A stretch of DNA of 49,576 nucleotides, taken from NCBI GenBank assembly GCA_024644875.1, contig JAHEGY010000022.1, positions 1-49,576 of the forward strand, written 5' to 3'. A program made the translations under genes and the position numbers. The DNA comes from Cyclobacteriaceae bacterium. GTDB lineage: Bacteria > Bacteroidota > Bacteroidia > Cytophagales > Cyclobacteriaceae. Shown in pieces: positions 25,999 to 35,159 of this stretch (positions within the stretch are counted from its first letter, which is position 1; each line of letters starts with the position of its first letter). The notes beneath the pieces are model-generated. The model searched no databases. It saw nothing but the letters and a program-made list of their open reading frames with translations, and had not been told where the DNA came from.

Positions 25999-27111
25999 TC
26001 AGGTCCTTTCCAGTTTTATGGGGTAAGATCTATTTGCATTCCATTGGCAGACATACAGGTTTTTATCATCATCAATACATACATCATGACCATGGTTGAA
26101 TATCTTTGATTCCTGATACATTTGTCCTAATTTTCCATCCTTATAAACCGGTTCCGTACCCCCTGGATTACTTACCACCTCATCACCTTCGATGATTGTA
26201 ACAAATCCTGTGTCCTGTACCCATCCTTTGTTTTCTTCCCTGGTCTTTGACCAGCAGACACCTGCGTAAATATTCTGATCATCCATTACAGGCCGGCAAA
26301 CATACAGTCCGGGCAAGTTAAGGGTATTTATATATTTTCCGTCGAGTGTAAAAAACTTAAAGCAGTTCTCTGTCCGTGAAGTACAGACCAGCCGGGGGTT
26401 TTGGGAATTGCGCATATCAACTGCCACACCGTGTGCGTTTACAAGGTTTTCCTCTCCATTGTCATTCTTCTGGCCTCCGAACTTCCTGATGAATTCGCCT
26501 TTGGAATTGTATTGCAGTATGTAATCCATGCCATAGCCGTCAGCTACATAGAAGTCACCATTAGGGGCTACAGCAATTTCAGTGGGCCTGAACGGATCCT
26601 CAGGTTTATATACTCCAATAGTAGCAGGATGACCAATATTAAAGACCAGTCTACCATCCATGGTCATTTTCCAGACCCTGCCGGCCTGACTTTTTCCCTT
26701 GCCGTCCCTGCCGACAAAATAACCGCAATCTGTAAGATATAGAAAATCTTCTCCGCCTTCATTGCTGATGGTTAATCCATGTCCCCCTGGAAGCCATGTC
26801 CCCCAGCTGTCGAGAAGTTTACCGGACTTATCATAGATGAGGATGTTGTTCCGGACTTCATCTGTGATCATGACCAGCCTTCCTTTTGAGTCCATCTCCA
26901 TTTCATGGCAGTTTAATACAGGGGTTTTGGTGGGGTCAAGATTCCCCCAATCTTTGATTACCCGGTATTTATAATCTCCATGCCCGATAATTCCATTGTC
27001 TTCTGATGCGCTTCCGGTGATATTGAATGCATGGAGCTTCGTTGCAACCCCGGAAGCTGCCAGTATAGTTGATGATTTCCTTATAAAACTTCTTCTTTTA
27101 AGATTTCTCAT
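25999..27111 (-). CDS. NHL-type beta-propeller protein with twin-arginine leader
   Basis: The start at 27111 (MRNLKRRSFIRKSSTI) gives a clean Tat-like leader in a 370-residue protein; the longer frame from 27159 adds 16 residues before it and looks like leader RNA. The mature part is a six-bladed NHL-type propeller: NCHEMEMDSKGRLVMITD, LPGGHGLTISN, RPTEIAVAPNGDFYVADGYG, VNAHGVAVDMRNSQNPRLVC and FNHGHDVCIDDDKNLYVCQWN. Repeated His-Gly and Asp residues at blade tops suggest a metal or substrate site. Such exported propellers accompany carbohydrate genes in this phylum; the ligand is unknown. It is transcribed away from the small membrane protein at 27402. Confidence 0.8.
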   Translation of the reverse strand: MRNLKRRSFIRKSSTILAASGVATKLHAFNITGSASEDNGIIGHGDYKYRVIKDWGNLDPTKTPVLNCHEMEMDSKGRLVMITDEVRNNILIYDKSGKLLDSWGTWLPGGHGLTISNEGGEDFLYLTDCGYFVGRDGKGKSQAGRVWKMTMDGRLVFNIGHPATIGVYKPEDPFRPTEIAVAPNGDFYVADGYGMDYILQYNSKGEFIRKFGGQKNDNGEENLVNAHGVAVDMRNSQNPRLVCTSRTENCFKFFTLDGKYINTLNLPGLYVCRPVMDDQNIYAGVCWSKTREENKGWVQDTGFVTIIEGDEVVSNPGGTEPVYKDGKLGQMYQESKIFNHGHDVCIDDDKNLYVCQWNANRSYPIKLERT

Positions 27112-27401
27112 GTTGGGATTAATTGTATTATATGTATTCTTAAGAATAATTCTTTGCATTTTAGCGGTCCTGCGCGTAAGTGATTTTAAATTTTCTCAGC
27201 AGATATAACTTCACAATATAAGGAAAAAATTAACAATTGATATACAATTGACTATTTGCTGTTGCAGAACCATAAAGGGAGGGAAAGGTGTAGTACGATG
27301 GAACTAACCTTTTATGTTTGTTGTTGATTTAAGTATGCGCGGGTTTAATTCAAAGAAAATCAAGTTTTGTTAATGTACCCATTCATTCCAAAAGTAAAAT
27401 C
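27112..27401. other. Divergent intergenic region with CAATTGA repeats
   Basis: The 290-bp region separates the NHL protein from a small membrane protein gene. CAATTGA occurs twice, at 27234-27240 and 27245-27251, separated by TATA. A perfect -7 box TATGTTTG lies at 27313-27320 for the plus strand, without a matching -33 box. No other structure is seen. Confidence 0.35.
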
Positions 27402-27812
27402 ATGGAAAAATCACAAAAAGTAGGTGCTCAAATTTATGGCTATGCTGTATGCCTTACAGCTGTCATTACATTTTTAATATCGATAACGACATTGGTCAAT
27501 GCTATCCTTGATCTCGGGGATCCGTTACACGCCGGATGGACCCCGCCGGAAGCACCAAGCCTGGCCTCATTTGAGAACTATAAAATGGATATTTTACGAT
27601 CCATGCCAGCATCAGAGAGTAGTGTTCAGGCAGCATATGTACCTGATGATGAAACCCTGAAAGGAATGTATGAAGCTGCTAAAAATGACAAGATCCAATC
27701 CTCTCAACATAATTCCATCCGAAATATAATGATAGGAGGGATCCTTATGGTAATATGTACCATATTGTTTATCACCCACTGGCACTGGATGAAGAAAATT
27801 ACCCGCACATAG
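27402..27812 (+). CDS. Small hypothetical two-span membrane protein
   Basis: This 136-residue protein is not recognised. It has one hydrophobic span near residues 11-36 (YGYAVCLTAVITFLISITTL) and a second near 107-130 (IGGILMVICTILFITHWHW), flanking a 65-residue acidic, helical loop (GWTPPEAPSLASFENYKMD). With a cytoplasmic N-terminus the loop would face the periplasm. It ends 12 bp before the end of the convergent desaturase gene. No enzyme motif is visible. Confidence 0.7.
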   Translation: MEKSQKVGAQIYGYAVCLTAVITFLISITTLVNAILDLGDPLHAGWTPPEAPSLASFENYKMDILRSMPASESSVQAAYVPDDETLKGMYEAAKNDKIQSSQHNSIRNIMIGGILMVICTILFITHWHWMKKITRT

Positions 27813-27823
27813 TTTTGTTTTAC

Positions 27824-28960
27824 CTATACTTTGATGGGTTGCAGTTTCATAATGCCATTGAAGAGATACTGCCATGCTTTAATATCTTCAGATAGTTTTT
27901 CCTGCATTTTGTTGATCTCGAATTTAAGATCTTCAATAACCTTACCTGAGATATCTTTATTTTTAAACTCAAGGTATTTTTCCTTTAATCGTTTTATCTC
28001 AGTCATTTTCTGAGATATGGAATCAAAAGTCTCCCTGATGGTAATTTCCAATTCCTCTTTTTTAACGTATGTTAATTGGACCAGCCGGTCGGTCAAAAGT
28101 GTTTTATCATTCTTGAGGATTTGCTTTGTGATCCGGTAATCATCAAACCTTTTAAGGTTTTTGGCTTGCCCTGTTTTGCTGAGGATCCAGATTAACCACT
28201 TGGTGGGATCGAAATGGTACCATTTGATGCCATTCCTGTAGTCCGATGCAAAATAATGATGATAATTATGGTATCCTTCACCAAAAGTCAAGAGTGAGAT
28301 CAGGTAATTATCAACGGCAGACAGTTCCTTATAATAGCTTTTGGATCCCCAGGTATGTGCCAGAGAATTTATAAACCAGGTAGAATGATGCACTGCGAAA
28401 AGGCGAACCCACCATGCCAGGAAGAAAGCCCCGATAAAATCATTCAACCACCATCCAATTGCCAGGGAAACCAGTGTATTGGTGAGGAAAAACAAAATGC
28501 CATAATACCTGTCCTGAAATACTAGCAGTTTATTTTTTGTAAGATCCGCAACCAGTCCCGGGATGATTGGATCAGGTTTTTCAAACAACCAGAGAATGTG
28601 AGCATGCCAGAATCCTTTCTTTATAGAATAAGGATCTTTTTCAGTATCAACATGCTTATGGTGTAAACGGTGGTCATTGGACCACCTGAGAATACTTCCC
28701 TGGCCTGCCATCGTCCCGAGGAAAACGAGGGGTACTTCTATTAATTTATTTGTTTTGTAAGCCCGGTGAGAATACAGGCGGTGATATCCGGCTGTAATAC
28801 TGATCCCGGTCAGAATAAATAAGGCAATTGAAACCACTACCATGGACCATGATGGAGGCGTGTAATAAAAATAAAATGGCGCTCCCACCAATACCAGGAT
28901 GTGGTATAAGGTTATAAATATAAATATTGGCCAATAAATTCGATTCAGACTCATCTTCAA
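27824..28960 (-). CDS. Acyl-CoA/acyl-lipid delta-9-type fatty acid desaturase
   Basis: The 378-residue protein has the three histidine boxes of membrane desaturases: HRLYSH (60-65), HRLHHKH (97-103) and GYHNYHH (229-235), which bind the diiron centre. Four hydrophobic spans surround them (about 12-32, 42-58, 155-175, 178-190). The WSNDHRLHHKH and NSLAHTWG motifs are typical of stearoyl-CoA delta-9 desaturases, so it should place double bonds in membrane acyl chains using oxygen. That implies at least microaerobic life. Residues 290-370 form a charged coiled coil not found in standard members. ATG 28960 or the one two codons later may be used. The product probably tunes membrane fluidity. Confidence 0.93.
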   Translation of the reverse strand: MKMSLNRIYWPIFIFITLYHILVLVGAPFYFYYTPPSWSMVVVSIALFILTGISITAGYHRLYSHRAYKTNKLIEVPLVFLGTMAGQGSILRWSNDHRLHHKHVDTEKDPYSIKKGFWHAHILWLFEKPDPIIPGLVADLTKNKLLVFQDRYYGILFFLTNTLVSLAIGWWLNDFIGAFFLAWWVRLFAVHHSTWFINSLAHTWGSKSYYKELSAVDNYLISLLTFGEGYHNYHHYFASDYRNGIKWYHFDPTKWLIWILSKTGQAKNLKRFDDYRITKQILKNDKTLLTDRLVQLTYVKKEELEITIRETFDSISQKMTEIKRLKEKYLEFKNKDISGKVIEDLKFEINKMQEKLSEDIKAWQYLFNGIMKLQPIKV

Positions 28961-29075
28961 ATTCTTTCTTAGTTTTTAGTAAATCCTACAAAAATAGACG
29001 ATTATTCTTAAAAAAATGCTCAAATGATCATTTCATATTAGTTCAACTGGCAATTAAATACTAAATGAATTGCAT

Positions 29076-29288
29076 CTATTTCAGATAAACCGCCAAATCC
29101 ATTAAAAACTCTTTAACGGACATATTCCCAAATTCAGTGACCAGGTTTACATCAGATATGGTCCGGGTTCCTATAATCGGATTTATTTCCGGTTCCTCAT
29201 CATCATTGTTATACCCGGTATAGCTGATCAAAACAGAAAGTACTCCAGATAACAGGAGTAGGTTCAGGTAATTTTGAACCCTTTTCAT
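29076..29288 (-). CDS. Small lipoprotein-like ORF with lost lipobox cysteine
   Basis: The 70-residue ORF has a hydrophobic leader (LNLLLLSGVLSVLIS) followed by TGYNNDDEEPEINP. That arrangement is typical of a Bacteroidota lipoprotein, except that the expected Cys is Tyr (TAT at the codon, one base from TGT). The remaining 30 residues (GTRTISDVNLVTEFGNMSVKEFL) resemble the beginning of larger lipocalin-like lipoproteins, but the frame then stops. It may be a decayed fragment or a real short exported protein. There is no coding continuation downstream before the desaturase gene. Confidence 0.4.
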   Translation of the reverse strand: MKRVQNYLNLLLLSGVLSVLISYTGYNNDDEEPEINPIIGTRTISDVNLVTEFGNMSVKEFLMDLAVYLK

Positions 29289-29315
29289 GTTTTCATAGTC
29301 TTAGTATTCTTTAAA

Positions 29316-29355
29316 TGCAGGGAAATTTTTCCTGATATTCATTCTATTCCCTGTA
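29316..29355. promoter_or_regulatory. Spaced inverted repeat in divergent promoter region
   Basis: TGCAGGGAA (29316-29324) and TTCCCTGTA (29347-29355) are inverted copies with one mismatch, their centres 31 bp apart, about three helical turns. The region separates the diverging small ORF (29288) and ThuA gene (29484). It could be an operator; no regulator is identified. Confidence 0.25.
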
Positions 29356-29483
29356 AATAAAATAAAATTGAAACTTATTGGTTTTCCGGGTTAATATTTA
29401 TTGAATTACTTTATAAATTACCCTCTGATTACACTATTTTTATCTCAAAAAGAGTAATTGTCTTTTAATCTTTCAGAATTCCA

Positions 29484-30266
29484 ATGAAATATATTAACTA
29501 CATTCTGACCTCTATTGTTATATTTATGAATATGGTTCCGGCGTTCACTCAAAACCATAGCAGAGAACAATTTCAGGTTCTGGTATACACCAGTCCGGAC
29601 AAATGGCATAATGTTACTGAGCCCACAGCCATCCTTGAATTTCAGAAAATGGCAAACCGGCATGCTTTTGGTCTGACCGTAACAGAGATTACCAGTAATT
29701 TTAATGATGAAAACCTTCTGAAATATGATGTCCTGGTCTTTCTTCATTCAACTTCCAGGTACTTTTCTGATGAGCAACTTGAGAGCTTTAAAAAATTTAT
29801 CCGCAATGGAGGTGGATATGTTGGTATCCATGCCGCATCTGTGTGTGAAGAAGAAGGAGAGTGGTTTCAGAAACTCGTAGGGCGGACTTTCACAGATCAC
29901 CCCGAAGAGCAGACAGCGGTTATGCACATAAATGATAAAGACCATCCGGCCACCATGCACCTGTCTGACAGATGGATATGGACGGATGAATGGTATTCCT
30001 TCTCCGAAGCCCTGACAGATAATCAAAAGGTTTTAATTTCTGTAGATGAATCGACCTATGACCCGGACCGGACCTGGGGTGACGATGAACGGCGTACGGG
30101 TATGGGGGATTTTCACCCGATATCCTGGTATCAGGAATACGATGGAGGGAGATCATTTTATACAGGACTTGGCCATTTATCAGAATTATATAAGGATCCC
30201 AGATTCCTTGATCATATATATGGGGGTATCTACTGGGCAGCTACCGGCCTGGGTTTATATGAGTAA
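29484..30266 (+). CDS. Exported ThuA domain protein
   Basis: The 260-residue protein has a signal peptide (residues 1-23, MVPAFTQ) and one ThuA domain, a glutamine-amidotransferase-like fold: QVLVYTSPDKWHNVTEP, KYDVLVFLHSTSRYFSDEQ, RNGGGYVGIHAASVCEEEGEW, VGRTFTDHPEEQTAVMHI and RSFYTGLGHLSELYKDP. The family, named for trehalose utilisation, often sits beside Gfo/Idh/MocA oxidoreductases as here (126 bp downstream). ThuA proteins are linked to keto-sugar metabolism, but their reaction is not settled. Length is normal for one domain without the cytochrome or concanavalin modules seen in longer relatives. Confidence 0.9.
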   Translation: MKYINYILTSIVIFMNMVPAFTQNHSREQFQVLVYTSPDKWHNVTEPTAILEFQKMANRHAFGLTVTEITSNFNDENLLKYDVLVFLHSTSRYFSDEQLESFKKFIRNGGGYVGIHAASVCEEEGEWFQKLVGRTFTDHPEEQTAVMHINDKDHPATMHLSDRWIWTDEWYSFSEALTDNQKVLISVDESTYDPDRTWGDDERRTGMGDFHPISWYQEYDGGRSFYTGLGHLSELYKDPRFLDHIYGGIYWAATGLGLYE

Positions 30267-30392
30267 ATTATGTGGTTAAAGGGCGCTAAATTAAATCAAA
30301 AGGGCTTTATTTGTCAATTCCGATATGCATGGATATATTTATAGCTCAATTTTTTACATATTCCTGAAATCTAATATTTAACTTTTTATATA

Positions 30393-31709
30393 ATGAAGAA
30401 ATCAAAGAAAGACATCAATAGGAGAAAATTTATAAAAACATCAGGAGCTATTGCCGCTGGTTCCTCAGCATTCACCATCATTCCTGCAACAGTCCTCGGT
30501 AAGAATGGAGCCATTGCTGCCAATGACAGGATAAACCTGGGGTTCATAGGAACCGGAAAACAAGGCCGCATACTTTTAAATTTTTTCAGGAATAGAACTG
30601 AAGAAACTGCTTTTGTCGCAGCATGTGATGTGGATTCTCAAAAACTTGATATGTTTACGGATCTGGCCAATCAATCCAATGAGTTCAGGGGAACAAAAGT
30701 TGACCTGTTCACCACAAAGCATTATCGGGAGATCCTTGAAAGATCAGATGTAGATGCTGTGGTAATTGCCACGCCGGATCATTGGCATGCCCAGGTTGCT
30801 GTAGATGCTGCAAAAGCCGGAAAAGACATTTATTGTGAGAAGCCTATGGCGTATACTGTCGCTGAAGGGCGGGCCATGGTCCGATCTGCCCGAAAATACG
30901 ACCGTGTATTTCAGACCGGGAATATGCAACGTTCCAGCTATAATTTCAGGCAAGCCTGCGAACTGGTTCTGAATGGATATATAGGGGAGTTGCAAACCAT
31001 AAATGCTGGTCTTGGAGGACCGGTTGTAGCGTGTGACTTACCTTCAATGGAAGCTCCTTCAAACCTGGACTGGAATCTCTGGGTTGGGCCATCCCCATAC
31101 CGGGAATTTAATCCTGAGCTCTCTCCACCGGTTGAAAGAGATATTTATCCAAACTGGCGTTTATATCGGGATTTTGGTGGTGGCATGATCACTGACTGGG
31201 GTGCTCATATGTTTGATATTGGACAATGGGGTAATGGCATGGATAATTCAGGACCTATAGAATATATCCCGCCTAAACGCGGAGAGACTCATGGTTTAAA
31301 AATGATATACGAAAATGGAGTAGTCATGAACCATGTTGAATTACAAAAAGGAAATGGTGTTGAATTTATTGGTACAGAAGGGAAGATCGAAGTAAGCCGG
31401 GGGCATCTTATAACATCCCCAAATGCCGGATTAGCTGAGTATAAATTCAAAGAAACAGAAAAACGTTTATATTTCAGTGATAACCATTATCAGGACTGGA
31501 TAGATGCCATAAAGAATCATACAAGGCCGATATCTGATGTTGAAACAGGACACAGGACAAGTTCAGTATGCAACATTGCCAATATTGCCTATGAGTTGGA
31601 AAGACCATTGAAGTGGGATCCGAAGAAAGAGCGATTCCTTGGTGATGATTCTGCTAATATGATGCTAAGACGTCCCTTCCGTGGTGAATGGGATTTTACC
31701 GATTTCTAG
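30393..31709 (+). CDS. Gfo/Idh/MocA family oxidoreductase with twin-arginine leader
   Basis: The 438-residue protein begins with a Tat-like leader (NRRKFIKTSGAIAAGSS, residues 9-25). The Rossmann fold starts at NLGFIGTGKQGRIL and the EKP motif is DIYCEKPMAYTVAEG. TDWGAHMFDIGQWG carries the Asp and His conserved near the active site of the family, and the last part includes GTEGKIEVSRG. It uses NAD(P) and probably oxidises or reduces a sugar outside the cytoplasm. It is in the same unit as the ThuA gene and is clearly different in sequence from the other family member at 4457-5782. Substrate unknown. Confidence 0.9.
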   Translation: MKKSKKDINRRKFIKTSGAIAAGSSAFTIIPATVLGKNGAIAANDRINLGFIGTGKQGRILLNFFRNRTEETAFVAACDVDSQKLDMFTDLANQSNEFRGTKVDLFTTKHYREILERSDVDAVVIATPDHWHAQVAVDAAKAGKDIYCEKPMAYTVAEGRAMVRSARKYDRVFQTGNMQRSSYNFRQACELVLNGYIGELQTINAGLGGPVVACDLPSMEAPSNLDWNLWVGPSPYREFNPELSPPVERDIYPNWRLYRDFGGGMITDWGAHMFDIGQWGNGMDNSGPIEYIPPKRGETHGLKMIYENGVVMNHVELQKGNGVEFIGTEGKIEVSRGHLITSPNAGLAEYKFKETEKRLYFSDNHYQDWIDAIKNHTRPISDVETGHRTSSVCNIANIAYELERPLKWDPKKERFLGDDSANMMLRRPFRGEWDFTDF

Positions 31710-31719
31710 ATCATAATCA

Positions 31720-31737
31720 TGGGTGTTTATGCACCCA
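31720..31737 (+). terminator. Weak hairpin behind the oxidoreductase gene
   Basis: TGGGTG and CACCCA form a 6-bp stem with a 6-base loop 11 bp after the stop. No uridine tract follows, so it may only stabilise the 3' end. Confidence 0.25.
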
Positions 31738-31888
31738 AATAAGATGTTTTCATAAGCAGGACAATTATTTCCTGCCATAATTGTCTTAAGTTCATCAGCC
31801 ATACTTTAATGCGGGAATCAAGATCTGTACCTGTTTTATCTGGATTGAAATATGGCTGAAACTTTCTACCTAACTGCTATACTCCCCT

Positions 31889-32377
31889 TTACTCTATAAC
31901 CAGGTTCAATTCCGGAAATTTTGTGTCCTCAAATCCCAGTTTCCTGTAAATTCTGATTCCATCTTCGGTGGAATGCAGATGAACATATTCCAGGTTCAGG
32001 GCTTTTGCCTCATTGATCAGCTTATCCAGAATGATAGTTGCTATTCCTTTCTTCCTGAACGCCTTCTCCGTATACATATTTAAAATATATCCGCGCATAC
32101 CCTTTTTACCTAACCCTGAATACGTGGGCGGGGTATGCCATAAGACCAGTGTGCCGGTACTGACGATCCTATTTTCATATTCTGCTATCCATGTGATCAC
32201 AGATTGGTCCGACAAGGTTGTCGTAAAGTATTCTATGAGTTCCTGCCTCAATTGATCAGAATCCTTACTTTTCTTGATTTTGAAAACTTCGTTTATAAAT
32301 ACTACCCGCATTTTTGCAAGGATTTCAACATCCTTAAGCGTGGCTTTTCTGTAGTTTATCTTTGACGTATTGATAAT
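31889..32377 (-). CDS. GNAT N-acetyltransferase without a standard start codon
   Basis: From the first ATG (32311) the frame gives 140 residues: IVSTGTLVLWHTPP, GYILNMYTEKAFRKKGIATIILDKLINEAK with the acetyl-CoA loop (R/Q-x-x-G-x-A), and IRIYRKLGFED. That lacks the usual first strand. The frame is open a further 22 codons to 32377, reading NTSKINYRKATLKDVEILAK, a classic GNAT beginning. No ATG, GTG or TTG is in those codons; ACG (32368-32366) occupies the place expected for ATG. Either a non-standard start (ACG or ATA) is used, or the start was lost and a shortened protein is made. The substrate of this family member is unknown. Confidence 0.8.
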   Translation of the reverse strand: MINTSKINYRKATLKDVEILAKMRVVFINEVFKIKKSKDSDQLRQELIEYFTTTLSDQSVITWIAEYENRIVSTGTLVLWHTPPTYSGLGKKGMRGYILNMYTEKAFRKKGIATIILDKLINEAKALNLEYVHLHSTEDGIRIYRKLGFEDTKFPELNLVIE

Positions 32378-32746
32378 TTAAAAAAATTAAGAGTTGGAAC
32401 TTATTACTCTGTTGTTTCACAGTCAAATTTAGAAATTATAAATTCAATATACGTTTCCTTTAACAGCGATTTCTATTATCAAAATAAAAAATGCTGTTGT
32501 AAACATATTCATAGAACTGGGAATAGGGAACTGAAATAGACTTCACAGGACATTATAAATTCTCTATTATGAACCAGAACAAATTAAGTGAATTTTACAC
32601 GTTTCCAGAACTCCTGCTAAAAGTAGGAAAAATTTGGGTATTTATATGATTTATTAATTTCTTCGTAACACCGAATTGCGATTTTTAATAATATACACTG
32701 ATATAATAGCAATTCAGATATAGTTCCAAACTTTATACTACAGGAT
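32378..32746. other. 369-bp intergenic region upstream of GH3
   Basis: This AT-rich region holds the promoters of the diverging GNAT and GH3 genes, but I can identify no convincing box. One 26-codon ORF (32569-32649, MNQNKLSEFYTF) occurs on the plus strand; its composition is not decisive and I do not call it a gene. Confidence 0.45.
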
Positions 32747-35134
32747 ATGAAAGACCACAGTTTTGTATTAATAGCATTTATTCTGATCTCATTTTTATTC
32801 TGGTCAGGGTGCAACGATAAAATTGTAAGTTATAAGGACCCGACTTTGCCGATAGAGGAGCGTGTAAATGATCTGTTGAGCCGTATGACCCTGGAAGAAA
32901 AAGCCTGGCAGATGGTGAGTGTTAATAATGAAGTTAAAGATTCAATCGAAATATCACAAGATGGAGCAATCAATATAGATAAAGTTAAATCCTTATTGCC
33001 TTATGGGGTAGGACAGATAACAAGACTCAGTGAAACAAAGGGAGGGGATAGCCAGACTTCCCGTAGTGAAAGGCCACCTTTAACACCTTATGAGAATGCG
33101 GAGCTGGCGAATAAACTACAGAAATTTTTCGTGGAAGAAACCAGACTCGGGATACCGGCTATTTTTCATGAAGAATGCCTCCACGGTATGGTAGCAAGTC
33201 ATGCCACAAGCACACCCCACCCGATTGCAATGGCCGGGACATTCAATCCGGAATTGGTGGAACAAGTTTACTCTATGATCGCAAGGGAAACCAGGTTAAG
33301 GGGTGGGCATCAGGCCTTGACACCAGTGGTTGATATTGCAAGGGATGCACGTTGGGGAAGGGTAGAGGAGACATTTGGGGAAGATCCCTATCTGGCTGGG
33401 GAAATGGGTACAGCGGTTATCAAAGGGTTTCAGGGAGATGCTACATTCAAGAATAAAGAGAAAATAGTAGGTACTTTAAAACATTTTGCAGCTCATGGGC
33501 AGCCTGAAGGAGGAACAAATACTGCTCCGGCCAATTATTCTGAAAGGATTTTAAGAGAAATTCATTTTTATCCCTTCAAGGAAGCCATCCAGGCAGGAGG
33601 CGCTTTAAGCGTTATGACAACCTATCATGAGTTGGATGGTATCCCGATCAATGCCAACAAATGGCTGGTGCGGGATGTTCTGAGGAATGAATGGGGTTTC
33701 AGTGGATTTGTAGTTTCTGACTATTACTCTATCCGGGAAATGCACAAACGGTATGGTATAGGTGCTCACAGGGTAGCAGCAGATGGTAAACATGCTGCTG
33801 AGCTGGCCTTAAAAGCAGGTGTTAATATTGAATTACCGAATCCTGATTGTTATACATATATTGTTGAACTGGTTGAAGAAGGTACAATTCCTGAGTCTGT
33901 GATTGATGAACTAGTAGGACCAATGCTGCGGGTAAAATTTCAATTGGGCTTGTTTGAGGATCCTTATGTAGATCCGGAAAAAGCACAGGTATATAGCGGT
34001 TCAGAGGAAAACAGGAAACTTGCAAAAGAAGCTGCATTACAAGCCATTACCTTATTGGAAAACAGAAACAATATAGTCCCACTCGATATAACTTCCATAA
34101 AAAACATCGCTGTTATCGGGCCCAACGCTGACCGGGTGAATTTGGGGGGTTATGCAGGAGTACCAAATTATTTTTCCTCTATGTTGGATGGCATTAAAGA
34201 AAAAGTGGGCAAAAAGGCCAATATTCGATATGCAGAAGGCTGCCGGATTACCATCGGAGGTTCATGGGTGGAAGATAAAATAACTTTCCCTGATCCGGAT
34301 GAAGAAAGACAAAAAATTGCTGAAGCAGTAAGAATTGCCCAGAATTCGGATATCATAGTACTTGGAATTGGGGGCAATGAGCAAACATCACGAGAAGCAT
34401 GGAATATGTATCATATGGGTGACCGGGCAGATCTGCAGTTGGTAGGTATGCAGGATGAGCTGATCGATGCACTAAGTGCGACCGGGAAACCAATAGTAGC
34501 ATTTCTCTTTAATGGCAGGCCACTGGCATTTAATAACCTCATTGAAAAAGCAGATGCCATATATGAATGCTGGTATATCGGCCAGGAAGCCGGACACGCT
34601 ATTGCTGATGTGCTGTTTGGCGACTATAATCCCGGTGGAAAACTGGCAATATCCTTTCCCCGTTCTGTGGGACATATCCCGGTATATTATAACCATAAAC
34701 CTTCCGCCAGGCGAGGCTATTTTAATGATGATGTAACACCACTCTACCCGTTTGGTTATGGGTTGAGTTATACTACTTTTGAAATAAGTAATTTGAGGAT
34801 GTCTAAACCAGAGATAAGGAAAGATGAAAATCTGGACGTATTGGTTGATATAAAAAATACCGGCAACTATGACGGAGATGAGGTAATACAACTTTATATC
34901 CGTGATGAACTCAGCACGGTCACCAGGCCCGTAAAGGAGCTTAAGGATTTTAAGCGGGTACATCTCAAGGCAGGAGAAACAAAAACTGTTTCTCTGTCGA
35001 TAACACCTGAAAAACTCTCCTTTTTTGATATAAACATGGATTTTGTTGTTGAACCGGGGGAATTTGTTGCATTGGTCGGCACGTCCTCTGATGATAAAGA
35101 CCTGCAGGAAATAAAATTTAATGTAATGCCCTGA
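32747..35134 (+). CDS. GH3 beta-glucosidase lipoprotein, BglX-like
   Basis: The 795-residue protein has a lipoprotein signal (FLFWSGC, Cys22) and the complete GH3 layout. An N-terminal barrel (about 35-400) has KHFAAHG at 245-251 and the nucleophile Asp325 in GFSGFVVSDYYS. The alpha/beta sandwich (410-630) has IAVIGPNADRVNLGGYAG and NEQTSREAW, which supplies the acid/base region. A fibronectin III-like end domain (650-795) has YPFGYGLSYTTF and YIRDELSTVTRPVKELK. It should remove terminal beta-linked glucose (or xylose) from oligosaccharides at the cell surface or in the periplasm. The VCBS lipoprotein follows by 25 bp. This fits release of sugars from beta-glucans made soluble by the GH9 enzyme. 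Confidence 0.95.
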   Translation: MKDHSFVLIAFILISFLFWSGCNDKIVSYKDPTLPIEERVNDLLSRMTLEEKAWQMVSVNNEVKDSIEISQDGAINIDKVKSLLPYGVGQITRLSETKGGDSQTSRSERPPLTPYENAELANKLQKFFVEETRLGIPAIFHEECLHGMVASHATSTPHPIAMAGTFNPELVEQVYSMIARETRLRGGHQALTPVVDIARDARWGRVEETFGEDPYLAGEMGTAVIKGFQGDATFKNKEKIVGTLKHFAAHGQPEGGTNTAPANYSERILREIHFYPFKEAIQAGGALSVMTTYHELDGIPINANKWLVRDVLRNEWGFSGFVVSDYYSIREMHKRYGIGAHRVAADGKHAAELALKAGVNIELPNPDCYTYIVELVEEGTIPESVIDELVGPMLRVKFQLGLFEDPYVDPEKAQVYSGSEENRKLAKEAALQAITLLENRNNIVPLDITSIKNIAVIGPNADRVNLGGYAGVPNYFSSMLDGIKEKVGKKANIRYAEGCRITIGGSWVEDKITFPDPDEERQKIAEAVRIAQNSDIIVLGIGGNEQTSREAWNMYHMGDRADLQLVGMQDELIDALSATGKPIVAFLFNGRPLAFNNLIEKADAIYECWYIGQEAGHAIADVLFGDYNPGGKLAISFPRSVGHIPVYYNHKPSARRGYFNDDVTPLYPFGYGLSYTTFEISNLRMSKPEIRKDENLDVLVDIKNTGNYDGDEVIQLYIRDELSTVTRPVKELKDFKRVHLKAGETKTVSLSITPEKLSFFDINMDFVVEPGEFVALVGTSSDDKDLQEIKFNVMP

Positions 35135-35159
35135 ATACGAATACTAAAAAATAAAGAAA

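Noticed and set aside
30615-30630. Another copy of TTTGTCGCA inside the second oxidoreductase gene
   Set aside because: Single half-site within coding sequence, without a partner 21 bp away; expected by chance.
32569-32649. 26-codon ORF upstream of the GH3 gene
   Set aside because: Too short, no signal, no recognised homology and a composition like the surrounding intergenic DNA.
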